Origin: Shinisaurus crocodilurus
Taxonomy: Eukaryota; Chordata; Lepidosauria; Squamata; Shinisauridae
Direction of reading: 5' to 3'
NCBI GenBank assembly: GCA_021292165.1
Contig: JAHFWL010000247.1
Location: forward strand, 1 to 64,000
Length of the DNA: 64,000 nt
The notes beneath the pieces were generated by a model. The model was not told the DNA's origin. It did no database searches and saw only the letters and a list, made by a program, of their open reading frames with translations. Positions 41,693 to 54,117 of this stretch are shown piece by piece. Numbering within the stretch: the stretch's first letter is position 1; every line of letters begins with the position of its first letter. The translations under genes were made by a program, and so were the position numbers.

Positions 41693-42499
41693 ATGCCTAC
41701 TTATGAAGTAATGTAATAAGGCTGAGTAGCTTCTTAAAAATTTACTTCAAACACAAAATGGTAGCATCAATTATGTGCCATGGAACTATAATTAATCTAA
41801 TGATTCATTCTGTTCAATTATGGCAAGAGGCTTAAAAGCTACCTTACCTCAAGTGGCTTAAAGGCTACCTCAAAACACCTGACTACCCTATATAAATTTC
41901 GTCACAGACTATATATTTATCTGCCTAGCCAGACTACTAGTCATCAGTCATAAAGGAAACATTTGTCACTATATAAAAGGATACGTAAACATGTTTTAAA
42001 AACACTTGCAAACTATCATTTGGACTCTGGAGAGTCAGCAGACATTCTGCCTATCTTCATATTTTGAAAGAGCTCTAACTGCCATAATTTCTTTAGTCAT
42101 ATGGGTTAAGAGATTTTCATATTTTTGAAAAATAAGCCTTATGTGTTGCCTGTGTTCTTTTATATTCTTAAAGAGAATGGCCCACTTTGGGTGATATTAG
42201 CAGAATAAGCTGAGATATGTCTTTTTCCCACTTCCCTTTGTGTTATGCCAGAACGTATGTGGACATTTTCAATTAACCAGTTTTCCATTTTATCCAAACC
42301 AGGAAACTATAGTTACCAAATTCAGATGATGCAACCAGCTTGTATATAAATAGCTGTATATAAATTAATATTGAGAATGAAAGGGCCTAGGGCAGTATCC
42401 AGTATTGCTACTGCACTCTCTCGCATTCCGTTGCACCAGCAGGACCCACCACTAGCACAGCTGGAAGTCACGGCTTCTGCACCCACCCCTGAAAATGAG
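41693..42499. other. Intronic sequence, nothing recognised
   Basis: No gene supported. Confidence 0.4.
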
Positions 42500-42562
42500 T
42501 GGAAACACTTGTTTCTGGACTGGGACAGGTCCCTTCTGCAAGTTCCACTGACCTGCCCCATT

Positions 42563-43735
42563 TTCATCATCAGGTGATCACCCGTGACCGAGTAAGATTG
42601 TCTTCCAGGATAAAAAATTTACAAAAAGAAAAATTTTAAAAGGAGAAAATTCTAAAGAAAATTGTGTAGACTCTAGCGATGGGTCCATAAGTGACTGTGG
42701 AGGCCAATTCTAGATCCGCACAGCTTCCCATAGTGAGGACACAGGTTACCAGATGGAAGATGGTCCTGTAAGGGATTCGTTTGACTGTGCTTTTTGCTTA
42801 GAACGTTTCTCCCTTTCGCCTTGCACTCGGGCTTCTTCAAAGTCCATGGAACCTTTGTGAGAGGCCAACCTCCATTTAGACCGTTCATGGGCCAGAGCTT
42901 CCCAGTTTTCGATGTTTATATTGCATTTTTTTAGATTAGCCTTATGAACATCTTTAAACCTCTTATACTGACCACCGATATTCCGCTTTCCATCCTTGAG
43001 TTGGGAATAAAGTAACTGCTTTGGGAGACGGCAGTCAGACATTCGAACAACATGACCGGTCCACTGAAGTTGGCATTGAAGGATCATTTTTTCAACGCTA
43101 GTAGTCTTTGCTTCTTCCAGTACACTGACATTTGTTCGCCTATCTTCCCAAGTAATTTGCAGGATTTTCCGGAGGCAACGTTGATGGAATCTTTCAAGGA
43201 GGTGGAAGTGACGTTTATAGATAGTCCATGTTTCGCAGGCATACAATAAAGTTGGTAATACAATGGCTTCATAAACCAGTGTTTTGGTCTTCTTACAAAT
43301 ATCCTGATCCTCGAACACTCTATGTTTCATTCGAGAAAACGCGGCACTTGTGGAGCTCAAACGATGCTGGATTTCACTGTCAATGTTAGCTGTAACAGAA
43401 AGATAGCTGCCAAGATAGAGAAAATGATCAACATTTTCCAGTATTGCCCCACCAAGCTTGGATAGATGGCATCACCAAAGGTTAACTTGCACTTGCTGAT
43501 GAAGCACTTTGGTTTTTTTGATGTTAAGTGAGAGACCAAGCTTTTTGTATGCTTCTGCAAAAGCATTTAGGATAGTTTGGAGATCATCCTCTGAATGTGC
43601 GGAGACCACATTATCATCAGCATACTGAAGTTCCACAACGGAGGTTGTAATTACCTTACTTTTTGCTTTCAGCCTGCTGAGATTAAAAAGCTTTCCATCT
43701 GTTCAATATATAATTCCCACACCAGTGGGAAGTTT
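42563..43735 (-). pseudogene. LINE reverse transcriptase, C-terminal half
   Basis: The minus strand encodes VVELQYADDNVVSAHSEDDL with a YADD catalytic block (about 43660-43590), then LVYEAIVLPTLLYACETWT, QLQWTGHVVRMSDCRLPKQL, and the terminal CPHYGKLCGSRIGLHSHL finger, where the second cysteine pair is altered (CPHY). One frameshift near 43430-43490 separates the YADD part from the 204-codon open frame 43360-42746. It ends in GGTGATCACCTGATGATG. Confidence 0.85.
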
Positions 43736-43740
43736 CCCAC

Positions 43741-44100
43741 CCCTCGCCGGATCGTCACCTTGAAGTGGTGAGTGGGCTTGCGTGTTCCGATGAACCCTGT
43801 GAGCAATGCCGTCGGGAGCTATGTACTCCCAGTAGGGTCACCCATGGTGGTAAGGTCTGGGGAGAGGAACCAGACAAAGAACGATCCAAAACATAAAGTC
43901 CTCAACGGCAGAACAGGCGGAAGATAATTAAACCTAAATTACAACGGCTGTGAAGGCGGATGAAGGCTGCAGCAGAGAATGGTTTTCCAATCGTCAGGGC
44001 AACCGTGCCATTGGATCTTTGCCGTACTCTGTCAAGTTTGTGTGGTGATTCGTTGTGCACCGATCTGCCCACATGAAACAGTCTCACGCACAGGCGTCTT
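43741..44100 (+). repeat. Inverted copy of the LINE 5' leader
   Basis: The plus-strand sequence CGTCACCTTGAAGTGGTGAG ... CACGCACAGGCGTCTTGATG is the inverse of 45071-45420 with few differences, forming arms of about 350 bp around 970 bp. Confidence 0.88.
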
Positions 44101-44106
44101 GATGTT

Positions 44107-44730
44107 TTAAAGCTTATTCTTTTGTCGAAAGAGCGTGTTTGTAATAGTGAGATTATGCTCTGCACATGTAGACAAAAGTAAGAGTCCGTTTGGGTTGCTG
44201 TTACCAACTCCGTCTTTTCCAATAGTTTCTGGCCATAAATCAAAGTCACGCCCGACTCTTGCGTTAAAATCACCCAGGAGGATAATTTTATCCTCCTTAG
44301 GTATCTCTGACAGGAGAGTGTCCAACTGGGTATAAAAACTTTCCTTGATGTCTTCATCAGCATCTAATGTTGGCGCATAAGCGCTCAAAATAGTTACCTG
44401 CTGGTTATTGGCGAGCTTTAATCGAAGAGTTATCAGGCGTTCGTTAATGCCAGTAGGAACTTCTGACAAAGAGTTCACTAGCTCATTTTTTATGGCAAAG
44501 CCTACTCCATGTATTCGTCGGTCCTGCTCAGGTAGTCCTTTCCAGAAGAAGGTATAACCTCCTTTTTCTTCCTTCAACTGTCCCTCTCCTGCCTTTCGAG
44601 TTTCTTGAAGTGCTGCTATGTCAATTTTAAACCATCTCAACTCCCTTGCAATAATAGCAGTCCTACGCTCAGGGCGTTCACTATCTTTGTTATCCAGCAA
44701 TGTCCGTATATTCCATGTTCCAAAATTCAA
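44107..44730 (-). pseudogene. LINE apurinic-type endonuclease domain, truncated
   Basis: A 207-codon open frame starting MNFGTWNIRTLLDNKDSERP. It carries DIAALQETRKAGEGQ (the conserved glutamate block), GVGFAIKNELV, then ILLGDFNARVGRDFDLW with the DFN catalytic motif. The last histidine block (DHR/DHNP type) is missing because the frame is cut at the inverted junction (44100). This domain nicks target DNA for target-primed reverse transcription. Similar sequences are often labelled craniofacial development protein 2-like. Upstream, 44731-45420 is its leader. Confidence 0.85.
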
Positions 44731-45656
44731 ACGTCTTTTTCGACCGCTAAAATGGTGACCCCACTGGACGTGGTAATCCAGTCAGGGGACAAGAGGTAGA
44801 CTATGTTTAGGGCACCTTTTCTAGCCCCCTCCCCATACGGGGTGAGCAGAGTGGATCCTAAATAGGGCTGCTCAGTCATGGATACAGTTGCCGAGCTGCT
44901 CGACTACCTCGTTCCTTGAACAGAGCGACTGAATCTGCATCCACCACCCATGTTCTGGACCATGACTAGGGGCTTCCGGATTCACAGTCCTGCCCCCATC
45001 GCCATTCAGCCATTCGCCATGGGACTTTTTTGTTTGTTTGGTTTGGTTGGGTTGGGTTGGGTTGGAAGACGCCTGTGCGTGAAACTGTTTTATGTGGGGA
45101 GATCGGTGCACAACGAATCACCACACAAACTTGACAGAGTACGGCAATGATCCAATGGCATGGTTACCATGACGATTGGAAAACCATTCTTTGCTGCAGC
45201 CTTCATCCGCCTTCACAGCCGTTGTAATTTAGGTTTAATTATCTTCCGCCTGTTCTGCCGTTGAGGACTTTATGTTTTGGATCGTTCTTTGTCTGGTTCC
45301 TCTCCCCAGACCTTACCGCCATGGGTGACCCTACTGGGAGTACATAGCTCCCGACGGCATTGCTCACAGGGTTCATCGGAACACGCAAGCCCACTCACCA
45401 CTTCAAGGTGACGATCTGGCGACAGGATGCCCCATTCTAGAAACAAGTGTTTCTGCTAATTTCTAGTTGCTTTAAGAAGCCGTAGCTCCATGTTACACTA
45501 GCAGTAGGTCCCATTGGTGTTTGTGTGCAGTATAGGATACTCTGCCTCAGTTCCTAGCCAATGGGCTGGCATCAGCATACAACATCCTTGGGCAGCTGCT
45601 CACAGGCCCCAGCACTCTAGCAAGGCCCCTGCTGCTTGCCCTGCCTCCCTTTTAAG

Positions 45657-45733
45657 TCTACCATTTTAATTTCCCACAATGCTCCCCAACATAGCATTGT
45701 TCTGGGCATGATGGGAAATTAAAATGGCAGCTA
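45657..45733. repeat. Short foldback, TCTACCATTTTAATTTCCCA
   Basis: The arms at about 45657-45685 and 45705-45733 pair (CCATTTTAATTTCCCACAATGC / GCATGATGGGAAATTAAAATGG) around a roughly 20-nt loop. Likely a small MITE. Confidence 0.7.
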
Positions 45734-46205
45734 GACCCAGCCAGTGCCACCCAGTGCTACTAGGAGCACTGTTGCCCTCCTCTGCTAGGTAAGCCCACCA
45801 GGGCCCATTGATGATGGAGGAGGGCCACTAGAAGACGTTTTCTCCAGGATTCCTTAAACCTGAAGCCAGCCATGCTAGTCAAAAGCAGAATAGACCAAGG
45901 CTCCAGGAATGCATAACCGAATAATTCTTGAACATACCAAAGTACTGATTTCACTATTCTCTTTGGTGAAGCTTTCCTAATATGCAGAGCAAATGTAACT
46001 ACCCAGCAATGAGATTTTAGGTTCAAAATAGAACACCTGTGAAAAGACAGTTCAATGAGCTGTAACTTATTGAGGCCAGTGAGAATATGGATTGGGAGCG
46101 GTAATTTAGTCACATTTAAGAGATCAGGAGTGACCCACTAGATCACGGATCCCCTCCTCTGACTTCCTCACCTCTCCAACACAAGTCTCTCTCCACACCT
46201 CACAG
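45734..46205. other. Intronic sequence, nothing recognised
   Basis: An open frame at 46113-45760 (minus) has no recognisable domain. Confidence 0.4.
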
Positions 46206-46330
46206 TCTCATTTCATTGATTACATTTCTATACTGCCCAATAGCCAAAGCTCTCTGGGTGGTTTACAAAGATTAAAAGCCTTAAAATACAGTATAACGCA
46301 TAATATAAAAACACTTTAGCCACAAATGTA
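46206..46330 (-). repeat. L2-like LINE 3' tail
   Basis: CATTTCTATACTGCCCAATAGCC...AGCTCTCTGGGTGGTTTAC, the inverse of the 15900-16085 end. Confidence 0.7.
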
Positions 46331-46390
46331 TAAACAGCATGCACGCATGCACACCACGCGCACGTGCACACACGCACACACACTATCCCA

Positions 46391-46745
46391 CAGGGTTGCA
46401 ATGATTTAAATCAGAATGATTTAAATCAATGATTAAATCAATGATTAAATCATCAATAAAAATTGATTTTTTGCAACCCTGTCATACAGGTAGCCTAGTA
46501 ACCGATAATACAGGTAACGTAAAAAAACACACGAGGAAAGTGTTTTCTGTATAATTTGGTGTTCTTAACTATTAAGTGTAGGCTATTTGTAAATGTGGTA
46601 GTTTCAGGTAGTTTGCGTGAAACTTTGAAATTAATTTTACTAAAAAAAAATTGGGGGAAAATTGATTAAATCAAAAAAATCATTGATTTAAATAAAAAAA
46701 AATTTTTTTGCAATAAAAAAAATATCATGATTTTTTGCAATCCAG
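46391..46745. repeat. GATTTAAATC-type palindromic repeats
   Basis: CAGGGTTGCAATGATTTAAATC ... GATTTTTTGCAACCCTG (46391-46481) is one small palindrome with a CAGGG terminus. A related A/T-rich part ending GATTTTTTGCAATCC lies at 46655-46745. It may be one element with a roughly 180-bp centre or two fragments. Confidence 0.6.
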
Positions 46746-46889
46746 ATATCCCATGACCTGATTAAAAACCATATGCTGCCATATGCCTGGGAGTACATAT
46801 CTACCATGATTTTTCATTACCCATGTTCCATCAACACTAAATGTTACATCAACACTGGCATTAATCACAGTTAAGATTAACCTAACTAG

Positions 46890-47010
46890 AGGTGCAATCC
46901 TATGCAAGTTTAGATAGAAAAAAGGCTTACAACTCCCAGCATGCCCCAGCCAATACAGCTGGGAGTTGTAGGCCATTTTTTCTGTCTAAACTTGCATAGG
47001 ATTTCACCCT
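46890..47010. mobile_element. Palindromic MITE, GCAATCCTATGC family
   Basis: AGGTGCAATCCTATGCAAGT pairs with ACTTGCATAGGATTTCACCCT. CTAG lies outside both ends, possibly a short target duplication. Confidence 0.82.
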
Positions 47011-47439
47011 AGGACTCTGAAACAACACAAAAGCATGACTAGCCTTAGCTGTGCCTAACATCAGTGCTGATGAAATGTTTAAAAGTTGAGAGGAAAGAAA
47101 CGTGTAATATCTTAGATTCCTATTTATAGGACATATGAAAGCTCCTAAATTGGATCCTTAAAGGGAAATTGCTGAGAGGAACTCAGTAGCCGTCCCCAAG
47201 TAAAACAAAAATATATCTGTCTCACTTCTGTATTCATCAGTTATACTGAGGGCTGTGGTCAACAAAATAGGGTACAAATATACCAACCACAGAATCTCAA
47301 ATTATTGCTCCCAAGTAGCACAAATAAGTAACTATGCCTGACAAGTCAAATTAGTAGATATCGTTTACAACTAACTGCTGACTACAAGCTAGGTTTGTAA
47401 AACATGAGCATGTCAAGGAACTTTTAATCAGTTTTAAGT

Positions 47440-47530
47440 GCCATATTGTCCCCTTTTCAGATGTAACCATCTTTGTCTAATAACTTGTATTTTATTGAGA
47501 GGATTACATTACTAAGGGAGAGATATTGTG

Positions 47531-47566
<36 letters not shown>

Positions 47567-47811
47567 TTTGTGCACTATCTTTTGCTGCTTTCCCCCCACT
47601 TTCCCCGTGCTTTTCTATTGACAACTTGGCAATTGGACCCTGGCAACTGTGCACAAATTAGCTTATATGCAATCTTGCCTTATCACACTGTTACCTACTC
47701 CACTTCCCAGCCCTCTTTGACAGCTGAAACAGATACGGAAATTGACCAGGCAAGACTACACATATTGGACAGCTGGAAGAGTGCACTTCCACACTTGCAA
47801 AAGACCGACAA

Positions 47812-47868
<57 letters not shown>

Positions 47869-48055
47869 TTTTTAAAATTATGAACACAGTTGTGCATGCC
47901 GGAGCCAGCTGGGGGACTAAGGGGGAAGGAGGGGGAGAACAACCCACAGTAAGCCCAATCATTTGTTGGGCGTACTGCGGATCGTTCTGTGAGCAACCAA
48001 CCCACCATGGCTTATTCGCAGGGTGGCTTAGCATGATGTGAGGACACACTGCACA
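47440..48055. repeat. Unclassified interspersed repeat, copy 2
   Basis: Second copy of the family at 29890-31600. It includes a (CA)n tract (47533-47564) and about 18 AAT units (47812-47868) where copy 1 has an A-rich stretch. Shared right end: GCAGGGTGGCTTAGCATGATGTG. Confidence 0.6.
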
Positions 48056-48493
48056 AATTGTCAGTCACTGTTTCTCTTTCTATACTTTTCAATAGGATTG
48101 CATTATGATACTGTACATGATTTCAGGCATATACTTTACAACTGTAAAAGTGAGGGTTGTTCATTTTGTATGCAAAAGCCTATGGTGTGAAGTCACAGAA
48201 TTTTACCGCTAGCAAGGAATAGGGTCAGAACAAAGGCAGCGTAGGAAGTGCAGAGCTTAAAGTGTGGTTTGTTTAATTATGTTAGCCAGAAAGGTCATTT
48301 CTAAATTTAATTACACAACTAGAAGCCAAACATAATGTGTTATATTAATATACTAGTAAGTATAGTATAGTAAGTTTAACTTATCTTGTGACTTTGGATT
48401 TATCTTTCCTATATTTGATGAAAAGCACAAAGCAAGCCTTTGAAAAGCACAAAACAAGGGTAGTAGGAAAGCAAATTTCCAACAAATTTAGGC
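48056..48493. other. Intronic sequence, nothing recognised
   Basis: No supported gene. Confidence 0.4.
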
Positions 48494-48559
48494 TTTGGGT
48501 TGTGTCCAATGTTAGCCCTACTTAGAGTAGACCCATTGAAATCAATGGAACTTGTTAGA

Positions 48560-49560
48560 CTAATATTAGATAGAACCCATGAGTCTTCACAGAATGGAGA
48601 AACTAACAAACTGAAACTCAATCCAGACAACTTGGACCAATATGCCAGCTGCACCTGTTCTTGGATAGGGATGCCCTTCCCATCAGAGTTATCCATGCTC
48701 TGGTCATGTCAAGGTTACTGCAGATTAATGTATTGTAATGTGTTGTATATGGGGCTGCCTTTGAAAACAACTCAGAAACTTCAATGGTCCCAAAATACAA
48801 CGGCAAGACTGTTGACTGAGTCATCCCACAATGGATACATTGGGTTGTGTATCCACTGTTAGTCCAACTTAAGTCCCATTCATTTCAATGAATCTATTCT
48901 AAATAGAACTAACATTGGATGCAGCCCATTATACCTATCCTGCAAAATCTACATTGGCTTCCGGTGCATTTCCAAGTGCTGGACTTTACCTATGAAGTCC
49001 TACGCCAACCTTCCTCAACCTAGTGCCCTCCAGATGTGTTGGACTACACATCAATCCAGCTGGCTGGGGGATGCTGGGCATTGTAGTTTCAACACATCTG
49101 GCGAACACTGGGTTGAGGAAAGCTATCCTCAGCAATTTGGGCCCAGTGTATCTGAGGACTCCTTCCTCCTGTGTAAGCTTGTTTACTCATCTAGATCTTC
49201 CCCCTCAAGTTACTAAACCGAAGAGGGCACTGACTGGTAGGGTCCTCTCCACTGTGGTGACACATCTCTGTGTCCTTCCCTGAGAAATTCACTTGGATGC
49301 CTTCATTGTCAGATTTTTGGCACCAAGCAAAGACTTGATCTGCCCTTTTGTGTGTGTTTCTTTGGCAGCTTCTAGTCTCTTTTGTTTTAGCTCCTTGATT
49401 AGATGGTTTTTCCTGTTCCTTCTTTTTCATTATATTGAAATTATTAATTTAGTATTATTAATTCAATTGTTTTGAAGCTTGTTTTTATTATGATTGTTGT
49501 AAGCTGCTTTAGACACACTTATTGGAAAAGCAGGGTATAAATATTTTAATACTTTAAAAA
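48560..49560 (+). pseudogene. Degraded L2 LINE with MITEs inserted
   Basis: The pieces KLKLNPDN (near 48620), LYMGLPLKTTQKLQWSQNTTARLLT (about 48740-48820), a NLHWLPVHFQVLDF-like segment (about 48945-48985) and NLGPVYLRTPSS (about 49133-49170) follow the order of an L2 C-terminal region. The tail TTGTTGTAAGCTGC...GCAGGGTATAAATATTTTAAT ends at about 49545. Palindromic repeats at 48494-48578 and 48840-48931 and a hAT-type foldback at about 49016-49122 interrupt it. Confidence 0.7.
49016..49122. mobile_element. hAT-type palindromic MITE in L2 relic
   Basis: CTTCCTCAACCTAGTGCCCTCC pairs with CTGGCGAACACTGGGTTGAGGAA. It has the same CCAGATG(T)..GGACTAC core as 3561-3695. Target duplication not clear. 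Confidence 0.65.
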
Positions 49561-49566
49561 TAAGAG

Positions 49567-50065
49567 TCAGTCAGTCAGGCGATCACTCGTGACCGAGTAA
49601 GATTGTCTTCCAGGATAAAAAAAAAAGAAAATTTACAAAAAGGAGATTTTAAAAGGAGGAAAATTCTAAAGAAAATTGTGTAGACTCTAGCGATGGGTCC
49701 GTAAGTGACTGTGGAGGCCAATTCTAGATCCACACAGTTTCCCACAGTGAGGACACAGGTTACCAGATGGAAGATGGTCCTGTAAAGGATTCATTTGACG
49801 TGCTTTTCGCTTAGCACATTTCTCCCTTTCACCTTGCACTCGAGCTTCTTCAAAGTCCATAGAACCTTTGTGAAAGACCAACCTCCAGTTAGATCGTTCA
49901 TGGGCCAGAGCTTCCCAGTTTTTGATGTTTATATTGCATTTTTTTAGATTAGCCTTAAGAACATCTTTAAACCTCTTATATTGACCACCGATATTCCACT
50001 TTCCATCCTTGAGTTGGGAATAAAGTAACTGCTTTGGGAGATGGCAGTCAGGCATTCGAGTACTA
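49567..50065 (-). pseudogene. LINE 3' fragment (same family as 27749)
   Basis: The minus-strand frame 50070-49687 has PDCHLPKQLLYSQLKDGKWN and the terminal CPHCGKLCGSRIGLHSHLRTHR. It ends in a GTGATCGCCTGACTGACTGACT tail, so this copy has a TGAC repeat rather than TGA. 5'-truncated at about 50060. Confidence 0.85.
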
Positions 50066-51918
50066 GTCATTGATTATGACTATTCACTAACTGACTGGGC
50101 TGTTAATTTCAAGTAGCAGTAGAATCAGATCTCATAACTTCTAGTGCTCATCAAAAATGCATGGTTTAGAAATTCAAAAGCCCTAGTATTAGAAGTTTCT
50201 TCGCTAAAGTCCCCATGTACAGAACAAGCTTAGAAAATGACATCACTTGCTTAATTGTGCCAAGAAGCTGAAACTGGATATCTGGCAATGCCCAGGATGC
50301 TTTCTGACCTAAACTTTAGTACTGAGTAACAAATCAAAGTCAACTCCAAGAAGTGAACCCGACAATCTCTAGAGTGCAGAGAGTTCATGCCAGCTGGCAT
50401 CACATCTGAACATTCAACACAGAGACAGCAGCAATGACGACAGAGCAAACTAGTGCTTCTGAGCTGTCTGCATCCCACTAGGGAAACGCCAAGCTGACAG
50501 AAGTACAATTACATGTCCTTCAAAGTTTTCCAGAAGCACCAACCCATGAATTAACAAGAAAATTGTATTAGATATTAATAGCAATCTCAATTCTCCAAGT
50601 GCTATTTCATATGAAGCCATAATGCCATGCACAAGAGAGCAGTATCAGCAGATTGGAGGGGACCTGAAGTTTGGAGAATACAATAACACTGGGGGGGGGG
50701 GAGACATCCCCCCAACATAAAATCCCTAGTGAGGACTGAGCATGCCCAATGGGCACGGAATGCTTACTGCTTGTTGGGGGACGACGACAAAAAAACTGGA
50801 GCGGGGGATGGAACAGAGTGGTTAGAATGCTAGACAGGGAGCATTCCACACGGCAACATTTTGTTGCAGGTCTCACTTGTTAAGAAAAGGTATGCAGAGG
50901 TTCTAATATATTACCTACTGCCTTCCATTCCAGTCAGTCACTTAGCCGCACAACAAATGTCTTCCTAACCAAGTCACAACAGCCATTCCTAACCAAGTCA
51001 CAACATGGATTTCAATGGGAACTAAATTCAACTAACCTAGGGTGCTTCCAGATGAAGCTTTTATTAAGCAATTGCCCTGCCTCATTAATGGAATTTCATG
51101 GGGATTCCAGATGACATCATCTTCTACTCATAACCATCCTCTGTTTTCCCAGAGTTGCTTCTTCTGTCCTTGCTTCTCCCCCCCCCAAAAAAAAACTAAG
51201 GTTGAAAAGAAGGAATAGCTGCACAACGTCTTTTGGCTGGTAGTGCCAGGAGTCCTTCCAGATAGAAGGGTCCTTCCTAGCACTATCCATTAGTAGGCAT
51301 TGTGCAGCTATTCTGTCTTTTCTCTCTTAATGGATTTTCGACAGTAAGAAAAAAGATGGGAGAAGCCGTGGGAAAACATGCAAGGGCTATGAGCAGAAGA
51401 CAATGTCATCTGAACCCCCTGTAAAATTCTGTGAATGAGGTAGGGTAATGGTGGGATAAAAGTCTCATCTGGAAGTGCCGCTGGAGCTGTCTGGATCCAA
51501 CCCTGTGCATTTTGCAACATTTGAAAGTATTTTTCCAATATAAAGCCCAAGATTGCTACATTCTCTGAAAGTAGCTGATGGTAAGGATGGGCATTATGCC
51601 AGTTCCTGAGGAACATAAGTGGGAGGTTGCTGTTGTACTCATGCCCTGCTTGGGGACATCCCATGGGTATCTGGTTGGCCACAGTGCAAAGAGATTGCTG
51701 GATTAGATGGTCCTTTGGTATGATCCAGCATGGTTCTTTTTCTGTTCTTATGTGATTGCATTCTCTCTTTCTGATGTCATGCTGACTATTCAGGGAGTGT
51801 CTCCCAGTACTGATATATGTTGGGTGTAGCCATTCATCATTTCCCCTGACACATGTTTAGCTTTCATACAGCGTGAACACCTAAACTCAATCCAGTTCCT
51901 AGTTGATGAAATAGAGTA
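50066..51918. other. Intronic sequence, nothing recognised
   Basis: No exon supported. A short MITE remnant (GATTTCAATGGGAACTAAATTC) lies near 51010. Confidence 0.4.
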
Positions 51919-52168
51919 CAGTAATACCTTGGATTGCAAGTAACTTGGTTTGAGAGTGTTTTGCAAGACAAGCAAATTTTTAAATATTTATTTAATTTTT
52001 TTTTACTTGATATACAAGTGACGTCCTGCAGTACAAGTACTGTAGTACGGCTTAAATTAAAAATCTCTGTACAATTTTTTTTGGGGGGATTTCGTTTTGA
52101 TATAAGAGTGTTTTGGATTACAAGCATGTTTCCGGAACGAATTATGCTCTCAATCCAAGGCATGACTG
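51919..52168 (-). mobile_element. Mariner/pogo-type MITE
   Basis: CAGTAATACCTTGGATTGCA to CAATCCAAGGCATGACTG with TA on both sides (51917-51918, 52169-52170). 250 bp, non-coding. Confidence 0.88.
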
Positions 52169-52784
52169 TAGTTTTTCCGCTGTCTCTGGAACCTCTTAAA
52201 CTGTCTTATCCTGGGTCAAACAGGAGGATTTGAATTATGGAATTTTCCCCATGCTGTATGTGTGTTTGTTTTTTTAGGAGTCCCATGGGATTTAGAAACT
52301 CTTCTTCAATCACTTGACTTTTTTGTTTGTTTGTAAACTCGCATTGAAGAATCTGTTTCATAAGAGCCTGAGAACACCTGAATTTAGACCTTGAGCTCCA
52401 CATAACCTCTGCCAGCAGCCATAACCAAAGCATGTTACTGTTTTCCTTCTTGCTGTTGTGACTTCACTCAGAATTTTATTGTTTATAGCCAATGGCCTGA
52501 GATCCATGCCAAGTCCCGCATCCATGAAGGGGACTTTCCTGTCCTCTCCTCGCCTTTACACCTTCCAAAAAACAAGGTGCTTCAGCTGAATTTTGGACAT
52601 TTACCTCTTCCCACAGCTGTCCCTCATGCTTCATCTCACACCATTCAGAAGGATTCCTGAACACTACAGAGAGACATTAAAAAAGGTGCAGGGGGAGGAG
52701 AGGAAAGGAAATCTGCCCACCATAAAATTCCTTCTATTCGTGAATCTCAGGATCTAAGCCAATGTATTTCATGATCTTATAGTG
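52169..52784. other. Intronic sequence, nothing recognised
   Basis: No supported gene or repeat. Confidence 0.4.
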
Positions 52785-52894
52785 CAACTCAAGGCATGTT
52801 TATTCAGAAGTAAGGCCCATTGAGTCCAATGGGAGTTACTCTCAGGTATATGCATAGGAGTTCAGATTCTGAATAAACATGTGTAGGATTGCAC
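52785..52894. repeat. Palindromic repeat, CCCATTGAGTCCAATGGGAGT
   Basis: TGCAACTCAAGGCATGTTTATTC pairs imperfectly with GAATAAACATGTGTAGGATTGCA. Same family as 36828-36907. Confidence 0.65.
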
Positions 52895-54117
52895 TGTTAG
52901 AGTAGCAACGTAAATTTGGCTTGATAAGAAAATAGTATTATGAATTTTTCAGTTTTTCACAATCTATTTACAGTGTTTTGCCATGTCTTTTTAATTGTTC
53001 TTTATTGCATGATGACAGTCTATTTTTTTAGAGATGCTTTTAAAAGGAACATCTGTAGAACACTCAACATTTCTCCAGTAAGGAGGCAACTCAAAAGACT
53101 GCGCTGTTTAAGTTATTATCTGCCATTTTTATTCCTATCTGACTTTAGTTCAATGGAATATGTGAATTAACAGTGAGACCAAGCATCATCCATGAAAATG
53201 CACACAAAAATATTTTGGAATTTCCCTCCCTCCTCCCAGTAATCACACTAAATTTCAAGTCATAAGGTTAGGAGAAACAAAAATTATTTTATCATTATTT
53301 TAATCCAAGGCAAAGTCCATTTTTTCCAATATTGCCTGTAGGGAAATACTATTTAAGTTAGGTACATATGGATGTACCAGTGAGTCAACAATCAAAGCCA
53401 CAGCAAGTGAGCTTGTTTATTTTAAACCATTTAATTATGCTGAAACAATCTGAAGCACACCCTCCATTTATCAACACCATGCCGTTTAATGCGACAGGAG
53501 GGGCAAAAAGAGAGACTAATGTTCCGTACAGGAAGATGACTTCTTTTCCCTACACAGATAAATAGTCCAACTACTTCAAGCTGTGCAGTTCATTTATTTT
53601 GAAGCACTAAAATTTCATCTTAGAAGAGGGATAGCAGAACTAGTTTGCCTGCAGCCGAAACTACCAAGGGCAAGTTACAACGTAAATATTTTCTTTGCTT
53701 TTTGTTGAACAGAGATTACTTTACTTACTCATAGCTGACTGGCTGAAATGTGTGCAACCTAGCCATACATTTGCCCTATTTGTAGTAATGACTGAAGCAA
53801 AAGCCATGTTGTGAAATCCATGTTCTTCCAGGCTTATCATCAAAATCACAACCAATCATTTTACATATTCCTCTTACGCAACCTCCCAACTGAGAGCTGC
53901 TCCACATGACATTTCAAAAAAAATATTCAGATATTATTTTGTGTGGGACAAAGCATGTGCCCCCAACCTTTTAGGACCTGTGGGCACATTTGGGAATTGA
54001 GAAACAGCTGTGGGCACCACTACAAAATGGCTCCCATGGAGGATGTGGCTAGTCACATAATGACTACCATGAGGGCCTGTCTAGTCAAAAGCAGTGGAGG
54101 CTGGTGGCGCCATAGTC
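52895..54117. other. Intronic sequence, nothing recognised
   Basis: No supported gene or repeat. Confidence 0.4.

Larger units (their letters stand above)
42563..45427 (-). mobile_element. Composite LINE insertion with inverted second 5' end
   Basis: The block is flanked by TGCCCCATT on both sides (42554-42562, 45428-45436), so it looks like one insertion. On the minus strand it starts with a 5' leader and endonuclease ORF (45420-44101). An inverted copy of the first 350-360 bases of the leader follows (44100-43741). Then comes the C-terminal half of the reverse transcriptase to the 3' end (43735-42563). The target was itself a foldback repeat (AAACACTTGTTTCT near 42504 pairs with AGAAACAAGTGTTT near 45438). 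Confidence 0.75.

Noticed and set aside
44107..44730. Host gene resembling craniofacial development protein 2
   Set aside because: That label commonly marks LINE endonuclease domains; the ETR and GDFN motifs, leader and adjoining RT show it is a retrotransposon.
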